A stretch of DNA of 64,000 nucleotides from NCBI RefSeq assembly GCF_907164915.1, contig NC_061867.1:21313202-21377201 (forward strand), in the 5' to 3' direction. Shown piece after piece: positions 33,896 through 45,929 of the stretch. The DNA comes from Impatiens glandulifera (Eukaryota > Streptophyta > Magnoliopsida > Ericales > Balsaminaceae). The translations under genes were made by a program, and so were the position numbers. Numbering within the stretch: position 1 is the first letter of the stretch; each line of letters opens with the position of its first letter. Under the pieces are notes generated by a model. The model saw only the letters and a program-made list of their open reading frames with translations, searched no databases and was not told where the DNA came from.

Positions 33896-34877
33896 CGCTT
33901 ATAACTCCAAACTAATGGTGATCTATAAGGCTGGTAGGTATAGTGTGTTGTAGGTATCATGTGTTGAACGACCGAGAGTTGGAACAATCGAAGAATCAGA
34001 TCGAACATACACAACCTGAAGCAAGAAATCCGTTTTTACCGAATTAGCTGATCTATGTGGCTAACTAAGTTTACAATCTATCTAGGTGGGAAGAGATTTT
34101 TTTGATTAAAAATGATCTACATGGAGTTCGATCTTTGTGTACCACAACCAAAACCACATCGTTTTATTCTTTTAATTTCGTTTTATTCCTTTTAATTTTT
34201 GACTTGCATCATTTTTACCTCTATCATTTCTATATCTACTTTTATTTTATTTACCGCTCATCATCTTCTTCCTCATGTCTCTCTAATAACATATCAAACT
34301 TTCTCTATCTACTCCAATGCATTTCCAAACACTGCAAAATTTACTTGAAAATTTGCAAATGGACATGAAAAACTCCAACACTCCTGATTCAATGTTTCAG
34401 TCTTCTACTACATTAGGATAATTTTGTGGTTAGCAGTCATTTGGCTCGACCAATTGGGCTCATCGCTGTTTATCCAACTAAAAGTTTTCAATCTACTGTA
34501 ATCAAATTATCAAAATTTATCTTGTTCAGTTTTCTGCTTCAAACACAATTGTTTCAGATAATTGAAAGGGAAAATATTTAAATGAATCTAGTAATACATA
34601 CTACACTCTTGACTATTGAAAATGGAAGGTTGAACATTCAAGTAGATCATCCTAATAGTGGAATATCAAGAAGTCTAAATTATATGACTCCACGACAGAT
34701 ATCTGCTCTAAAAAAGTTTCCATCAAACATTAAAAGTTTGATATTATGTAAAGTTTTTGTTGGAGTAAACACATTTTACCCATTCAACTTTTTTTTTTCT
34801 TCTTCTTCTTCAGGATAACCAATTATCAAGTCACTTGGTTAATATGCGGGATGGAGTAATTGCAAATTTAAAATTGT

Positions 34878-34940
<63 letters not shown>
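33896..34940. other. Intergenic DNA ending in a long AT microsatellite
   Basis: No recognised gene. Short open frames at 34102-34368 and 34582-34818 lack motifs. A tract of about 60 bases of (AT)n lies at 34879-34940, directly beside the next foldback element. Confidence 0.5.
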
Positions 34941-34943
<3 letters not shown>

Positions 34944-35703
34944 GATAGGGAACGTGGGTCCGCGAAAATAGAATATTCCTATAAAACACCGAATATTTTC
35001 TCTCCTCTTATTAATTAATTTATCTTTCCTTTATTAATTAATTTTCTATACGAATTAATTAATTTATCACTCTTTCTCTCTCATTAATTAATTAATTTAT
35101 CTCTCATTACTTTATTTAAAACATAAACTCTAAACCCTAAATTCTAAATCCTAAATCTTAAACCTTAATTAATATCTCTTATTTTTATTTAGTTGAATTA
35201 TGAATAGTGAAAAAATTAATTAATTAAAAAATAATTAATCGTGAGAATAGAAATATTAGATAAACATTTATAAGTAATAAAACTAAAAAAATATGAAAAA
35301 AATAATAAGAAAAAAGAAAGAAAAGAGAGTTTAGGGTTTAGAATTTAGGATTTAAAATTTAAAATTTAGGGTTTAGAGTTTAGGATTTAGAATTTAGGGT
35401 TTAGGGTTTAGGGGTTAGAGATTAGGGTTTAGCAAAAAAAGAAATTAATTAATAAATATAACATATTATGTTTTATTTAATCATATTATTAAAATATTTA
35501 ATATGAGAATTTGTTGTAAAGTGTTGAATTATTTTACTAGTTAAAGTTAAATGAGAGATAATAAATATCAAAGATAAATTAATTAATAGAAATAGAGATA
35601 AATTAATTCATAAGAGATAAGAGGAGAGAGAATATTCGGTGTTTAAAAAGAATATTCTATTTTCGCAGACTTTCGCGGTCCCAGATTCGCGTTTCCTATC
35701 ATT
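34941..35703. mobile_element. Foldback element with long imperfect TIRs and telomere-like motifs
   Basis: The ends are AATGATAGGGAACG on the left and the complement of AATGATAGGAAACG on the right. Inverted similarity runs through CGCGAAAATAGAATATTC and ACACCGAATATT to the TCTCTCCTCTTA block, with a ~17-base insertion in the right arm. Deeper inside, both arms carry degenerate CCCTAAA / TTTAGGG runs (35105-35170 and 35326-35425), again in inverse orientation. No coding region. The superfamily is unknown. Confidence 0.7.
35326..35426 (+). repeat. Degenerate telomere-like TTTAGGG run
   Basis: A run of TTTAGGG, TTTAGAA and TTTAGGA-type heptamers, including two adjacent GGGTTTAGGG copies. It is mirrored by CCCTAAATTCTAAATCC at 35125-35160. 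Only some repeats equal the plant telomere heptamer, so it is either an old interstitial telomeric insertion or a simple repeat that drifted toward it. Confidence 0.65.
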
Positions 35704-35918
35704 ACTCTCTCTCTATATATTTTGTTAAAGCTAATTAACGTAGAAATCACCTCCAAAGTTCTCATATTGTGTGTTGCATATGAGAGGTTGAAAAAAAAGA
35801 TAGAAGGTAAAATGATGATGCAAGAAAGAAATTAAAAAGGATCCAACGATGTCGTTGAAGTTGTTGTCCTACCGATCCAGACTATCTACATGGAGACGAT
35901 TGTATATTTTTATTGAGG

Positions 35919-36312
35919 AGTGATAAACTCAACGAAAGATTCAACGAAAGCAGGTCCACGAATCCGACGTGGCTTGGCAGGTTGTCCCCACCTCCTGAAA
36001 ACGCTCCTTTCGGGTCCCGAAACCACCCATTTCGGGTCCTGAAATCACCCATTTCAGGTTCCGAAACGGTCATTTCGGAAAGAAAATAATAATAATATAT
36101 TTTTTAATCCTGAAATAGCTGTTTCGGGACCCAAAATGACCGTTTCGGGATTCGAAATGACCGTTTCGGGACATTATGAAGCCGTTTCAAGACTTGAAAT
36201 AAGCGTTTCGGAACATTTTGAAAATTTTCTCTCTCCTACCCATATGTCATGCCACGTTGATTCGTAGACCTGTTTTCATTGAATCTTTTGTTTTTATCAT
36301 TTTTCATTTCCA
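35919..36312. mobile_element. Foldback MITE with TTTCGGG repeats
   Basis: The arms match inversely: GATTCAACGAAAGCAGGTCC / ACGAATCCGACGTGGC on the left against GCCACGTTGATTCGT / GACCTGTTTTCATTGAATC on the right. The centre holds ~13 copies of TTTCGGG(A) or CCCGAAA in both orientations, split by an AATAATAATATAT spacer near 36090. No clear target duplication is seen. Confidence 0.65.
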
Positions 36313-37484
36313 TTTTTTCCATTAATGTTTGGTTTGAAAAAAATAAGGAATTGTGGAGGCCATGATTTGAACCCTTGACCTCCTCCTCTTAGCTTCGGAC
36401 CGTGCCAACTTTGTCTGGTAGGAGGCGATTCCCGAAGACATCTAATGGATCCGAGCCTCCGTCAAAGCTCTCAAAGCGGCCATCCATGCCCGTACCGAAT
36501 TCCAAAGATAATTCATGATCCCGAGCCCACGTCTAGGCCTCTTTTAAGGCTCGTTTGTTCTCTTTTTAATTTTTTTAAACCTTTTTTCAATTCTAAATAT
36601 TTGAAATGATTTTCTAAAAATCTTATAAAATATAAAATAATTTTCTTAACTAAAATAAATAATTTACAATTTCTAGGATTTGTTTGAAATATATTTCTTA
36701 AATTTCTTAAATTTTGAGAGCTCATAACTTTTTAGTTATACAACTTAAAAAATTATGAAAAAAATCTTAAATGATTCTTACCACTTATGCAACATTGTTA
36801 TGTTATGTTCCCACTAAGGCTGAATTATGCAACTTATGATTCTTGATAATATAAGGACTTTCCCATTGAGCCTGGAATTTTTCTATTGGATCTCATAGTT
36901 ATTGAGTTTTCTTTTAGACTAAACCCCTTCTCATAAATTTCTACACTTTTGTTGAATATTGATAATAAAATAGTTAAGTAAGATAAAAATCTGAAATTAT
37001 CTCAAATTTCAAATCAATATCTAGAATGGTCAAATAAAATATTAGAACCGTATATAAATTTTTATTATATTTTTTTGGAGTTATAAGACATAAACTATGT
37101 GCTCGAAAAGTTGAATATAATATAGAAAATATTCCAATCGACTCTAAAAATTAAACAAATTTCCTAGTCAATTAAGAAAAATATTTTAAACAATTTTATA
37201 CTTTTCCTAGTATTTTAAAAAGTCATTTGATGCATTTAAAATAGAAAATAGAATAAGGAATTAAATTGTTCAAACAAACAAAACCCAGAACCATCTTAGG
37301 ACTTAGGCTTGAGTGAGATAAGAAGCTTAGAAGAAAAGGCTGGAGGGAAGTAAGGGTTTGAATCCCGACCTCCCATTTATTTATTTATTTTTATTTTTAT
37401 CTATTATCGGAAGCATTTAGAACATCCCCACGTGGTTCTTGACCCGTCAATAACATAGAAAAGCTAGTCAGAATGTGACCGGAT
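36313..37484. other. Intergenic DNA with two SINE-like pieces and a possible Harbinger-like element
   Basis: GGGTTCAAATCATGG on the minus strand (36360-36380) and GGGTTTGAATCCCGACC on the plus strand (37350-37372) resemble Pol III B boxes. Between them, GGCTCGTTTGTTCTC (36547) and the inverted GGGTTTTGTTTGTTTGAAC near 37270-37290 might be ends of an AT-rich non-autonomous element. All are tentative. Confidence 0.3.
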
Positions 37485-38050
37485 TGTTGGATTTAATGGG
37501 TTTAATGGAAAATTGGGCATAAATTTAATTGTCTGCAAAAAGTGGAAGGATGCAAATTAAGGGTTGATTTGTAAATTGAGAGAGTCCTTCCACATACCTG
37601 GTAATAAATGTGGAAGACAGAAAATTCCTTCAACATACCTTAGTAATGAATGTGAAAGGCATTGAGCTTTCCACATGCCCAAAACCTTTGGATTACCAGC
37701 TGCCCTTATGAAGACCTATAAATAGGTGAGTCCAAACATTTTGAAAAACACCCATTTGAAAGAACATTCCTGTCGTCCTATTTCATATATTCTCTTTGTT
37801 TTCGATCCTCTAGGTCTGTATTAGTATTGATTTTCAGGTATATATTCAGTTTGACTAAGTAATACTTTTATGCTAAGTAATTACTGGCTTTCCCCGTTGT
37901 ATCATGAGAAACAGACATCCGTTTAATCCTCGAAGCACAACCAGAGGGGGGACGAATCTGTTTTAAGTTTCTAAACTGTACAGGCCTCGGTCTGGAATTT
38001 TTTATTCACGTTTTGAATTTATTGGCATAGTTTTCTAATAGTTTTAAAAC
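37485..38050 (+). repeat. 5' LTR-like region of a Copia element (plus strand)
   Basis: Begins TGTTGGATTTAATGGG, contains a TATA-type CTATAAATAGG at ~37716, and is followed by gag. The exact 3' end and PBS are not recognised. A GGCATAG stretch near 38023 may be a decayed PBS. Confidence 0.5.
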
Positions 38051-38113
38051 ATAATCACTTTCTTCTACTCATTATGTATTATTGATTTTCAGTTATAGCT
38101 ACTAATTTTCAGT

Positions 38114-38830
38114 TATGGCTACTAAACCAAATGATGTTAGCGTTCAAGAGAAAAATAATATCGTTGCATGTTCTGCTGTGATTCATGCGCATAACACCCT
38201 TGGTGAAAAAAAGAAAAGTTCTTTAGTGTGGGTTACAAGAGTTGACAACCGAAGATACTCTAAACTTGGCTAGATTTCTCATTGAGGATACTCCTATACT
38301 CCAAGAGGGTGAGAGTAGTGTGAGTCCATCGGTACGTTAGATCGGTACGTTAGATGTGCATGGAAACATTCTGATTTCCTTTGCCGAAATTACTTATTAA
38401 ATGGACTAGCTGATTCATTGTACAATGTGTATTTTGAATGGAAGATGACTAAACAAATATGAATCTCCCTATATAAGAAATATAAAACTAAAGATGCTGG
38501 GATAATAAATTTCTTGTGGGTCGCTTCCTTGATTTTAAGATGGTGGATTATCCGGTATGAACCAAACTCAAGAAATCCAAGTTATTCTTCATGAGATTCA
38601 CACAAAGAAATGAATGTGGAAGGACTTATTGATAGACTTCGTATCGAGGAAGATAACAAGAGTTCTGAGAAAAAAAAATTAATTTCTCCATATGCTGCTA
38701 AGGCAAACGTTATTGAGTATGGTCAAAGCTTTAATTAAAAGGAGAAACTTTAATCTTTCAAGCAAAAGGACAAAGCTCGGACCAAGGGCATGCATTTCAA
38801 AGAGGAAACTCTTGGGGTGGGGGGTAATGA
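38114..38830 (+). pseudogene. Copia gag (UBN2-type) remnant
   Basis: Starts ATGGCTACTAAACC (MATKPNDVSVQEK). Pieces of a Copia gag follow: GLADSLYNVYFEW, then KYKTKDAG, FLVGRFLDFKMVDY and RIEEDNKSSEK. Several stops and frame shifts interrupt it. It stops near 38830, where minus-strand Copia sequence begins. Confidence 0.7.
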
Positions 38831-38869
38831 TACAACTCTAATGGTATTGGCCAGTGGTGGTTTGACACT

Positions 38870-40305
38870 GGAGCCACCAAAATTGAAATGTCCCATCCTC
38901 ATGACACCACACTGGATCCGTCACATACACTTATAAGTAATTTGGCCATTCGGTTTGAATAGAGAGAGAAAACATCTTATTCTTCAACATTGTCACCATC
39001 ACAATTAGGTTAGCGCTTCCGTCTCGTAGCCAAAAATTGCGATCCTTCATTAAAATTTGGTAGCCTCTTTCCATGAGTTTCTCCAAACTCAAAATATTAT
39101 TCTTTAATTTGGGGACATAATACATATCGAATATAAATTTGTGTGTACCATCCTTCAACCGAATCAAAATGATACATTTGTTTTAAATCTGGATTTTCGA
39201 AGCATCTCCAAACGTGATATTTTCGGTTGCTTTTTTCTCTCAATCTTAATGAAATTTTACTTGTCGCCACATATGTGGTTACACGCACCGTTGTTAAGAT
39301 ACCATTGACTTTTTAGTCTAATAAATCCTTGATTTAGCGCCAACAAAAACGTTGCTTCCTCTGTTTCTTTCGCTTCTATCATATTGATTTCTACTTTTAC
39401 ATCTTCGACATACCAGTAGTCACAAACATACTGACCCAATTTGTGATAATTGGAGCACTAAATGTGCAATTTTTCGTATCCCTTCTCGTATCCGTCACTT
39501 CATTGTTTTCGTCTGTGTCTTCTTTCTCTTCCTCTACCTCCTGGATTTTCTCGAGACTTTTCATCATTTTCTCTCTTGATGTCTCGATTTTTTCCATGGC
39601 CTCGACCGCCACCACGAGAATAATCTCAATCTCGACCGCGGTCTCGATGAGCTACGCTCCCCTTTTCACCAAACAAATTCTTGACTAGAAGGGCTTGCTC
39701 CAAAGTCTCTTTCTTATGTTCGTTCATCCATTCCTCGTGCACCCGTAATGATCCATTTAATTCGTCGATTAAAAGTTTCTTCAATTCTATTCTCTTTGAT
39801 TGCAGTCACTACATGGTCAAATCTTTGATGTAGAGAACATAAAATTTTCTTGATTACTCGAACGTCTTCTATGCTTTCTCCCATTCGCTTCATTTGGTTG
39901 ACGATAGATAAAATCTGCGTGAAATACTCTGAAACAGACTTTGATGTTTCCTAATAAAGAGCATCATACTCTCCCCACAAAATCTAAAGTCATACCCTTT
40001 TTACCTTAACAACTCCTTTGTGAGAATTTTCCATGCCTCCTTCGACGTTGAGGCATTATCTACTTTCTCAAAAAACAACATTATCTAGACACTGGTGGAG
40101 GATAGAAAGGGCATACTGATCATTCTTTTTATTATTCTCGAACGTTTTAATCAGGGTCAACGTCGTATTTTTATCAGGTTCGACAATCCCACCGATTATG
40201 ATTTCCCATGCACCTTAAGAACCATGTAACGTCTTTACTCGGATAGACCAACTATCATAGTTGTCCTTCACAAGACGCGGATATTAAAATATCAAAGACA
40301 TACTT
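38870..40305 (-). pseudogene. Copia gag-protease-GAG-pre-integrase remnant, inverted relative to its neighbour
   Basis: Minus strand, 5' to 3': PBS (40306-40317), degraded gag (40300-39700), a charged arginine/glutamate region (39397-39615). Next is a protease-like piece with QWYLNNGACNHICG at ~39260-39310. Then comes the pre-integrase region FDMYYVPKLKNNILSLEKL at ~39060-39130. Stops and shifts are frequent. It ends near 38870 against the oppositely oriented gag, so two 5' halves face each other. Confidence 0.7.
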
Positions 40306-40317
40306 GCTCTGATACCA
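40306..40317 (-). other. Primer-binding site (TGGTATCAGAGC)
   Basis: An exact match on the minus strand to the complement of the initiator tRNA-Met 3' end. It is preceded by ...TTTTCAACAAAG, the end of the LTR. Confidence 0.8.
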
Positions 40318-40319
40318 CT

Positions 40320-40515
40320 TTGTTGAAAACGTATTCTCTCACAAATTCAACATAATAAGAATAAAAAAAGGGGAAGGAAATTTTATTTACTCTTAAAAGC
40401 ACAAAATTAATGATAATTATGACACCTACTAAAAAAGATAATAACGTATAATATTAAGATACATATTAAACAAAAGACAATAACGTCTAATTTTTAATAT
40501 CTTAATTAATTTTAT
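40320..40515 (-). repeat. Partial 5' LTR preceding the minus-strand Copia fragment
   Basis: Ends ...GTTTTCAACA on the minus strand just before the PBS. Its start is not certain because recognisable array sequence begins at ~40516. About 195 bases can be assigned. Confidence 0.45.
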
Positions 40516-43500
40516 TTTGGTAGTCATTTTTTTAAGGAAAATGTTGCGTCCGTTGAAATGTTTCATTTTCTTTGGCAACTTTAAAAGATCAACGAGCCCA
40601 TTGGACTTTTTGGCTTTGTGCTGAACACATGGTTGTGTATTCTGATCTTCATGAACTCGTTGATACATAAGGCCTAATTCTAAGGTAATGTTGTTTTTTT
40701 ATGTGTGACAAATTCTTTTGTCCGTTTTTCAGCTGACGTAGTAAAAAAGGAAGAAAGATAATTTTAAGTTATGTTTATTAAAATCATAAAATGAAATAAG
40801 TGTTTCTTTTAAGTCGGTCTTTATATTAAAAGCTCAATATCAGATTTGTTGAATCAATTTTCAAAATTTTAGATAATTGGTTACTCGGTTATATATAAGG
40901 TTGGTTCATTTGGTTTGTCGGTTTTAATCGTTAAATAATAGACGAAACTTAATTTAGAGAAAAACTGGATAAATTCAAAAATTACAGGGCACTTGGGTTT
41001 AAAGGCAAATTCTCATTATTGTTTGTTATAGGTCTACTATGTATGTAAGCTTTAGTCTCCTAAAGTTTTTATCTTTTTGTTTGTACCATGACAAGATACC
41101 CATATTCATTACTTTAGAAATGCGTTTTTCAATAAAATTGGCTACCTTGTTTGGCCTTAGGATTAAAACTTAGTGAGTTGGTAGTTGAAGGGTTTCTTTT
41201 TGTTTGGGAGCTTTAAAAGATCAATGAGCCCATGGACTTTTTGAATAGTATAACCACTATTTCTAGGATGTTAATGATAAACAATAATCAACACTTTAAA
41301 ACTATATAAATATAATTAAGAACTAAAATTAATTATTAAATACTAGTTTAACAGTAATAACTTATTTGTTTTTATGAAGGATACAACTTATTTCATTGTT
41401 CCACTTAATTACCAAGATTACAATCTAATGGTGCAAATTACATCAAAATAAATTAGTTCAAGTTAGGACATTATTTGTAACTAAATTGAGAAGAAATGTC
41501 AAATACTATCAATTTGATAAAGATTTATGATGGATAATTTGGTTGGAGAGGAATCATAAAACTAGCAACAATTTAAGTCGTCGTTACGGATCATACACAA
41601 TGCTATATTCTTTGAATTATATGGTGTTTGATCTAGATAACACATTTCCCTTTTGGTGGATCTTCAAATACATTAATTTTTGTTTGATTTCTCTCCACTA
41701 ATTTATGTTATTTTCATTTTATTAAAATAATTGTCTGTTTTATAATATAATTGCACTAACCATTAAAAATAACGATGAGTAGTGAAATATTAAATTCTTG
41801 AAATGCTTATTTTTGTTTTATATTTTTATCATCATTATCCAACGTTGCATAGTCGAATGTAACATGTGCATATGCAAATAAGAGGATATAATTCTTGAAA
41901 TTTTCCTCGACGTCACCTTACACATTAACTTCATATCTTTAATTGAAATATTTGGACATCCATAACACATTCGTTGTCGTTATATTAATCATATTTCATT
42001 TTTAATCTGATGATTTGTTAGAAGCAACCCCAAAGAGGAAGTCTCTTCCAAAGATACACATGTGTCACTATTTACGACAAGCACAGATTATTCTTTAGTA
42101 AAATGCGAAAGAATAATTGGCTTTGTGCTTAACACGTGACTGTGTGTTTTGTAATCTTCATGAACTCATTAATATATAAGCCCTAGTTCTAAGGTAATGT
42201 TGTTTTTGGATGTGGGACAAAGCGATTTTCAACTGACTGACTTGTCTATTAATAATAGTTATTTTAAAAGATAAAGTATTTTGAAGTAGTACGATAGGAA
42301 GAGAGAAAAATTTAATTTATGTTTATTACAATCATAAAATGAAATAAGTGTTTCTTTTAAATCGGTCTTTTTAATAAAAACTCAATATCAGATTTTCAAA
42401 ATCTTTGATAATGGGATGCTCTGTTATATTATAAGGTTGGTTTATTTGGTTTGTCGGTTTTAATAGTTAAATAATAGATCAAACTTAATTTACAGAAATG
42501 TTGGATAAATTCAAAAATTACACGTCACTTGGGTTTAAAGGCAAATTATCATTATTGTTTGTTATAGGTCTACAATGTATGTAAGCTTTAGTCTCCTAAA
42601 GTTTCTATCTTTTGGTTTGTACCATGACAAGATACCCATATTCATTACCTTAAAAATGTGTTTTTCAATTAAATTAATGGCTATGTTTGGCCTTAGGATT
42701 AAAACTTAGTGAGTTGGTAGTCATTTGTTTTTTTAAGGAAAATGTAGTCATTTGTGGATGAGTTTCTTTTAGTTTGGGAACTTTAAAAGATAATGAGCCC
42801 ATGGACATTTTGAGTAGTTTAACCACTATTTCTAGGATGTTAATGAGAAACAATAATCAACACTTTAAAACTATCTAATTATAAGACCTAAAATCAATTA
42901 TTAAATACTAGTTTAACAGTAATAACTTATTTGTTATCATGAAGAATACTATTTATTTCATTGATACACTTAATTGCCAAGATTACAATCTAGTGGTGCA
43001 AAGTACATAAAATATATTAGTTCAAGTTATGACATTATTTGTAACTAAATTGAGAATAAATGTCAATAATATTACATTGATAAAGATTTATGATGGATAG
43101 ATCGGTTGGAGAGGAATTATAAAACTTTCAACAATGTATGTCATTGTTGCGGATCATACACAATTATATCATCTTTGTATTATATGGGGTTTGATCTAGA
43201 TAACCGAAAGATTCGTTCGTAGATATCATTGCCCTTTTGGTGGATCTTCAAATACATTAACTTTTGTTTGATTTCTCTCCACCAATTTTATGGTATTTTC
43301 ATTTAATTAAAATAACTATCTATTTCATAATATAATTGTACTAGCCATACTATTACTTTGATAAAGAATTATTGTGGATAATTTGGTTAGAGAGGAAATA
43401 TAAAACATCCAACAATGTAAGTAGTTGTTGCGGACCATACACTATACTATATATCATCTTTGTATTATATATGGGGTTTGATCTAGATAACCAAAAGATT

Positions 43501-45929
43501 CTGTTAGTAGATCTCATTTCCCTTTTGATGGATCTTCATACATATTAATTTTTGTTTCATTTCTCTCCACCAATTTTATGTTATTTTCATTTTATTAAAA
43601 TAATTATCAATTACATAATATAATTGCACAAATCATATAAAATAACGATTTATGGTGAAATATTCAATTCTTGAAGTGCTTGTTTTTGTTTCATATTTTG
43701 ATCATCATTATCCAATGTTGCATAATCGAATGAAAACATATGCATCTGCCACTAAGATGGATATAATTCTTGAACTTTTCATCAATGTCACCTTACACAT
43801 TAACTTCATATCTTTAATTGAAATGGGTGGACATTCATAACAAATTCATAGACATTATATTAGTCATATTTTATTTTTAAACTGATGATTTGTTAGAGGC
43901 AACCCAAAGATGAAGTCTTCCAAAAATAGGCATATGCCACTATTTGCGACAAGCACACAATATTCTTTAGTAAAAGGCGAAAGAATAATCACTTTGTGCT
44001 TCACACATGGCTGTGTGTTCTGTAATCTTCATGAACTTGATGATATATTAAGGCCCTAGTTCTAAGGTTATGTTGTTTTTGGATGTGGGAAAAATTCTTT
44101 TGTCCGTTTTTCAATTGTGTCTATTAATAATAGTTGTTTTAAAACATAATGTATTAAGATAGGAAGAGTGATAGATTTAATTTATGTTTATTACAATCAT
44201 AAAATGAAATAAGCGTTTCTTTTAAGTCGGTCTTTTTAATAAAAACTCAATATCAGATTGGTTGAATCAATTTTCAAAATATTTGATAATGAGTTGCTTG
44301 GTTATATTATAATGTTGGTTCTTTTGTTTTTTCGGTTTTAATCGTTAAATAATAGATCAAACTTAATTTAGAGAAATGCTGGATAAATACAAAAATTACA
44401 CGACACTTGGGTTTAAAGGAAAATTTTTATTATTGTTTGTTATAGGTCTACAATGTATGTAAGCTTGAGTCTCCTAAACTTTCCATCTTTTGGTTTGTAC
44501 CATGACAAGATACCCATATTCATTACCATAAAAATGTGTTTTTCAATTAAATTAGCTATGTGTGGCCTTAGGATTAAAACTTAGTGAGTTGGTAGGTATT
44601 TGTCTTTTGTAAGGAAAATGTAGTCATTTGTTGAAGGGTTTCTTTTAATTTGGAAGCTTTAAAAGATAACGAGCCCATGGACATTTTGAATAGTTTAACC
44701 ACCATTTCTAGGATGTTAATGAGAAACAATAATCAACACTTTAAAACTATCTAAATATAAGACCTAAAATCAATTAATAAATACTAGTTTAACAGTAATA
44801 ACTTATTTGTTTTCAAGAAGAATACTATTTATTTCATTGATCCACTTAATTGCCAAGATTAAAATCTAATGGTGCAAAGTACATAAAAAATATTAGTTAA
44901 GTTATGACATTATTTGTAACTAAATTGAGAAGAAATGTCAAATACTATTACATTGACAAAGACTTATGATGGATAGTTTAGTTGGAGAGGAATTATAAAA
45001 CTTTCAACAATGTAAGTCATTGTTAAGGATCATACACAATTATTTCATCTTTGTATTATATGGGCTTTGATATAGATAACCGAAACATTCATTTGTAGAT
45101 CTCATTGCCATTTTAGTGGATCTTGAAATACATTAACTTTTGTTTCATTTCTCTCCACCAATTTTATGGTATTTTCATTTAATTAAAAGAACTATTTATT
45201 GCATAATATAACTCCACTAACCATTCTATCACTTGGATAAGATTTACTGTGGATAATTTGGTTGGAGAGGAAATATAAAACTTTCAACAATATAAGTCGT
45301 TGTTGCGGATCATTCACTATACTATCATCTTTGTATTATATATGGGGTTTGATCTAGATAACCGAAAGATTAGGTTCGTAGATTTCATTGCCCTTTTGGT
45401 GGATCATCATATACATTAATTTTTGTTTCATTTCTCTCCATCAATTTTATGTTATTTTCATTTTTTTAAATAACTATATATTTCATAATATAATTGAACA
45501 AACCATCATTATAAAATAACGATTTGTAGTGAAATTTTCAATTCTTGAAGTGCTTGTTTTTGTTTTATATTTTGATCATCATTATTTGCATAATCGAATG
45601 AAAACATATGCATCTGCAACTACGATGGACATAATTCTTGAACTTTTCTTCAACGTCACCTTACACATTAACTTCATATCTTCAATCAAAATGTCTGGAC
45701 AATCATAACAAATTCATAGACATTATATCAGTCATATTTTATTTTCAAACTGATGATTTGTTAGAGGCAACCTCAAAGAGGAAGTCTCTTCTAAAAATAG
45801 GCATATGCCACTATTTGCGTCAAGCACACGAGATTCTTTAGTAAAAGGCGAAAGAATAATTCGATTTATGTTTAACACATACTATGTGTTAGGTAATCTT
45901 CATGAACTCGTTGATATATTAGGCCCTAG
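40516..45929 (+). repeat. Tandem array of ~1.87 kb units
   Basis: The landmark ATGAACTC..TTGATATAT..GGCCCTAG recurs at 40651, 42160, 44031 and 45902, giving spacings of ~1509, ~1871 and ~1871 bases. Other landmarks (TGTACCATGACAAGATACCC, GGTTGGAGAGGAAT, CCAATTTTATG) keep the same order in each unit. Units differ by scattered substitutions and small indels. The first copy has lost a segment between AACGAGCCCATTGG and GGCTTTGTGC. I find no coding sequence or transposon ends. The array is cut at 45929 by the LTR that follows. Confidence 0.8.
43078..43640 (+). repeat. Internal ~295-base duplication inside an array unit
   Basis: GATAAAG..TT.ATGGATA...GGTTGGAGAGGAA, through the ATCATCTTTGTATTATAT and CTCTCCACCAATTTTATG segments, occurs twice in a row (about 43078-43345 and 43355-43630). 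The same pair recurs one unit later (about 44955 and 45225). The copy near 41520 is single, which accounts for part of the shorter first spacing. Confidence 0.65.

Noticed and set aside
34582..34818. 78-codon frame with host-like composition
   Set aside because: No domain recognised and it ends in a poly-T stretch; insufficient support.
40516..45929. Idea that the array is ribosomal spacer or a gene cluster
   Set aside because: No rRNA sequence, no conserved ORF across units and no promoter-like repeats.
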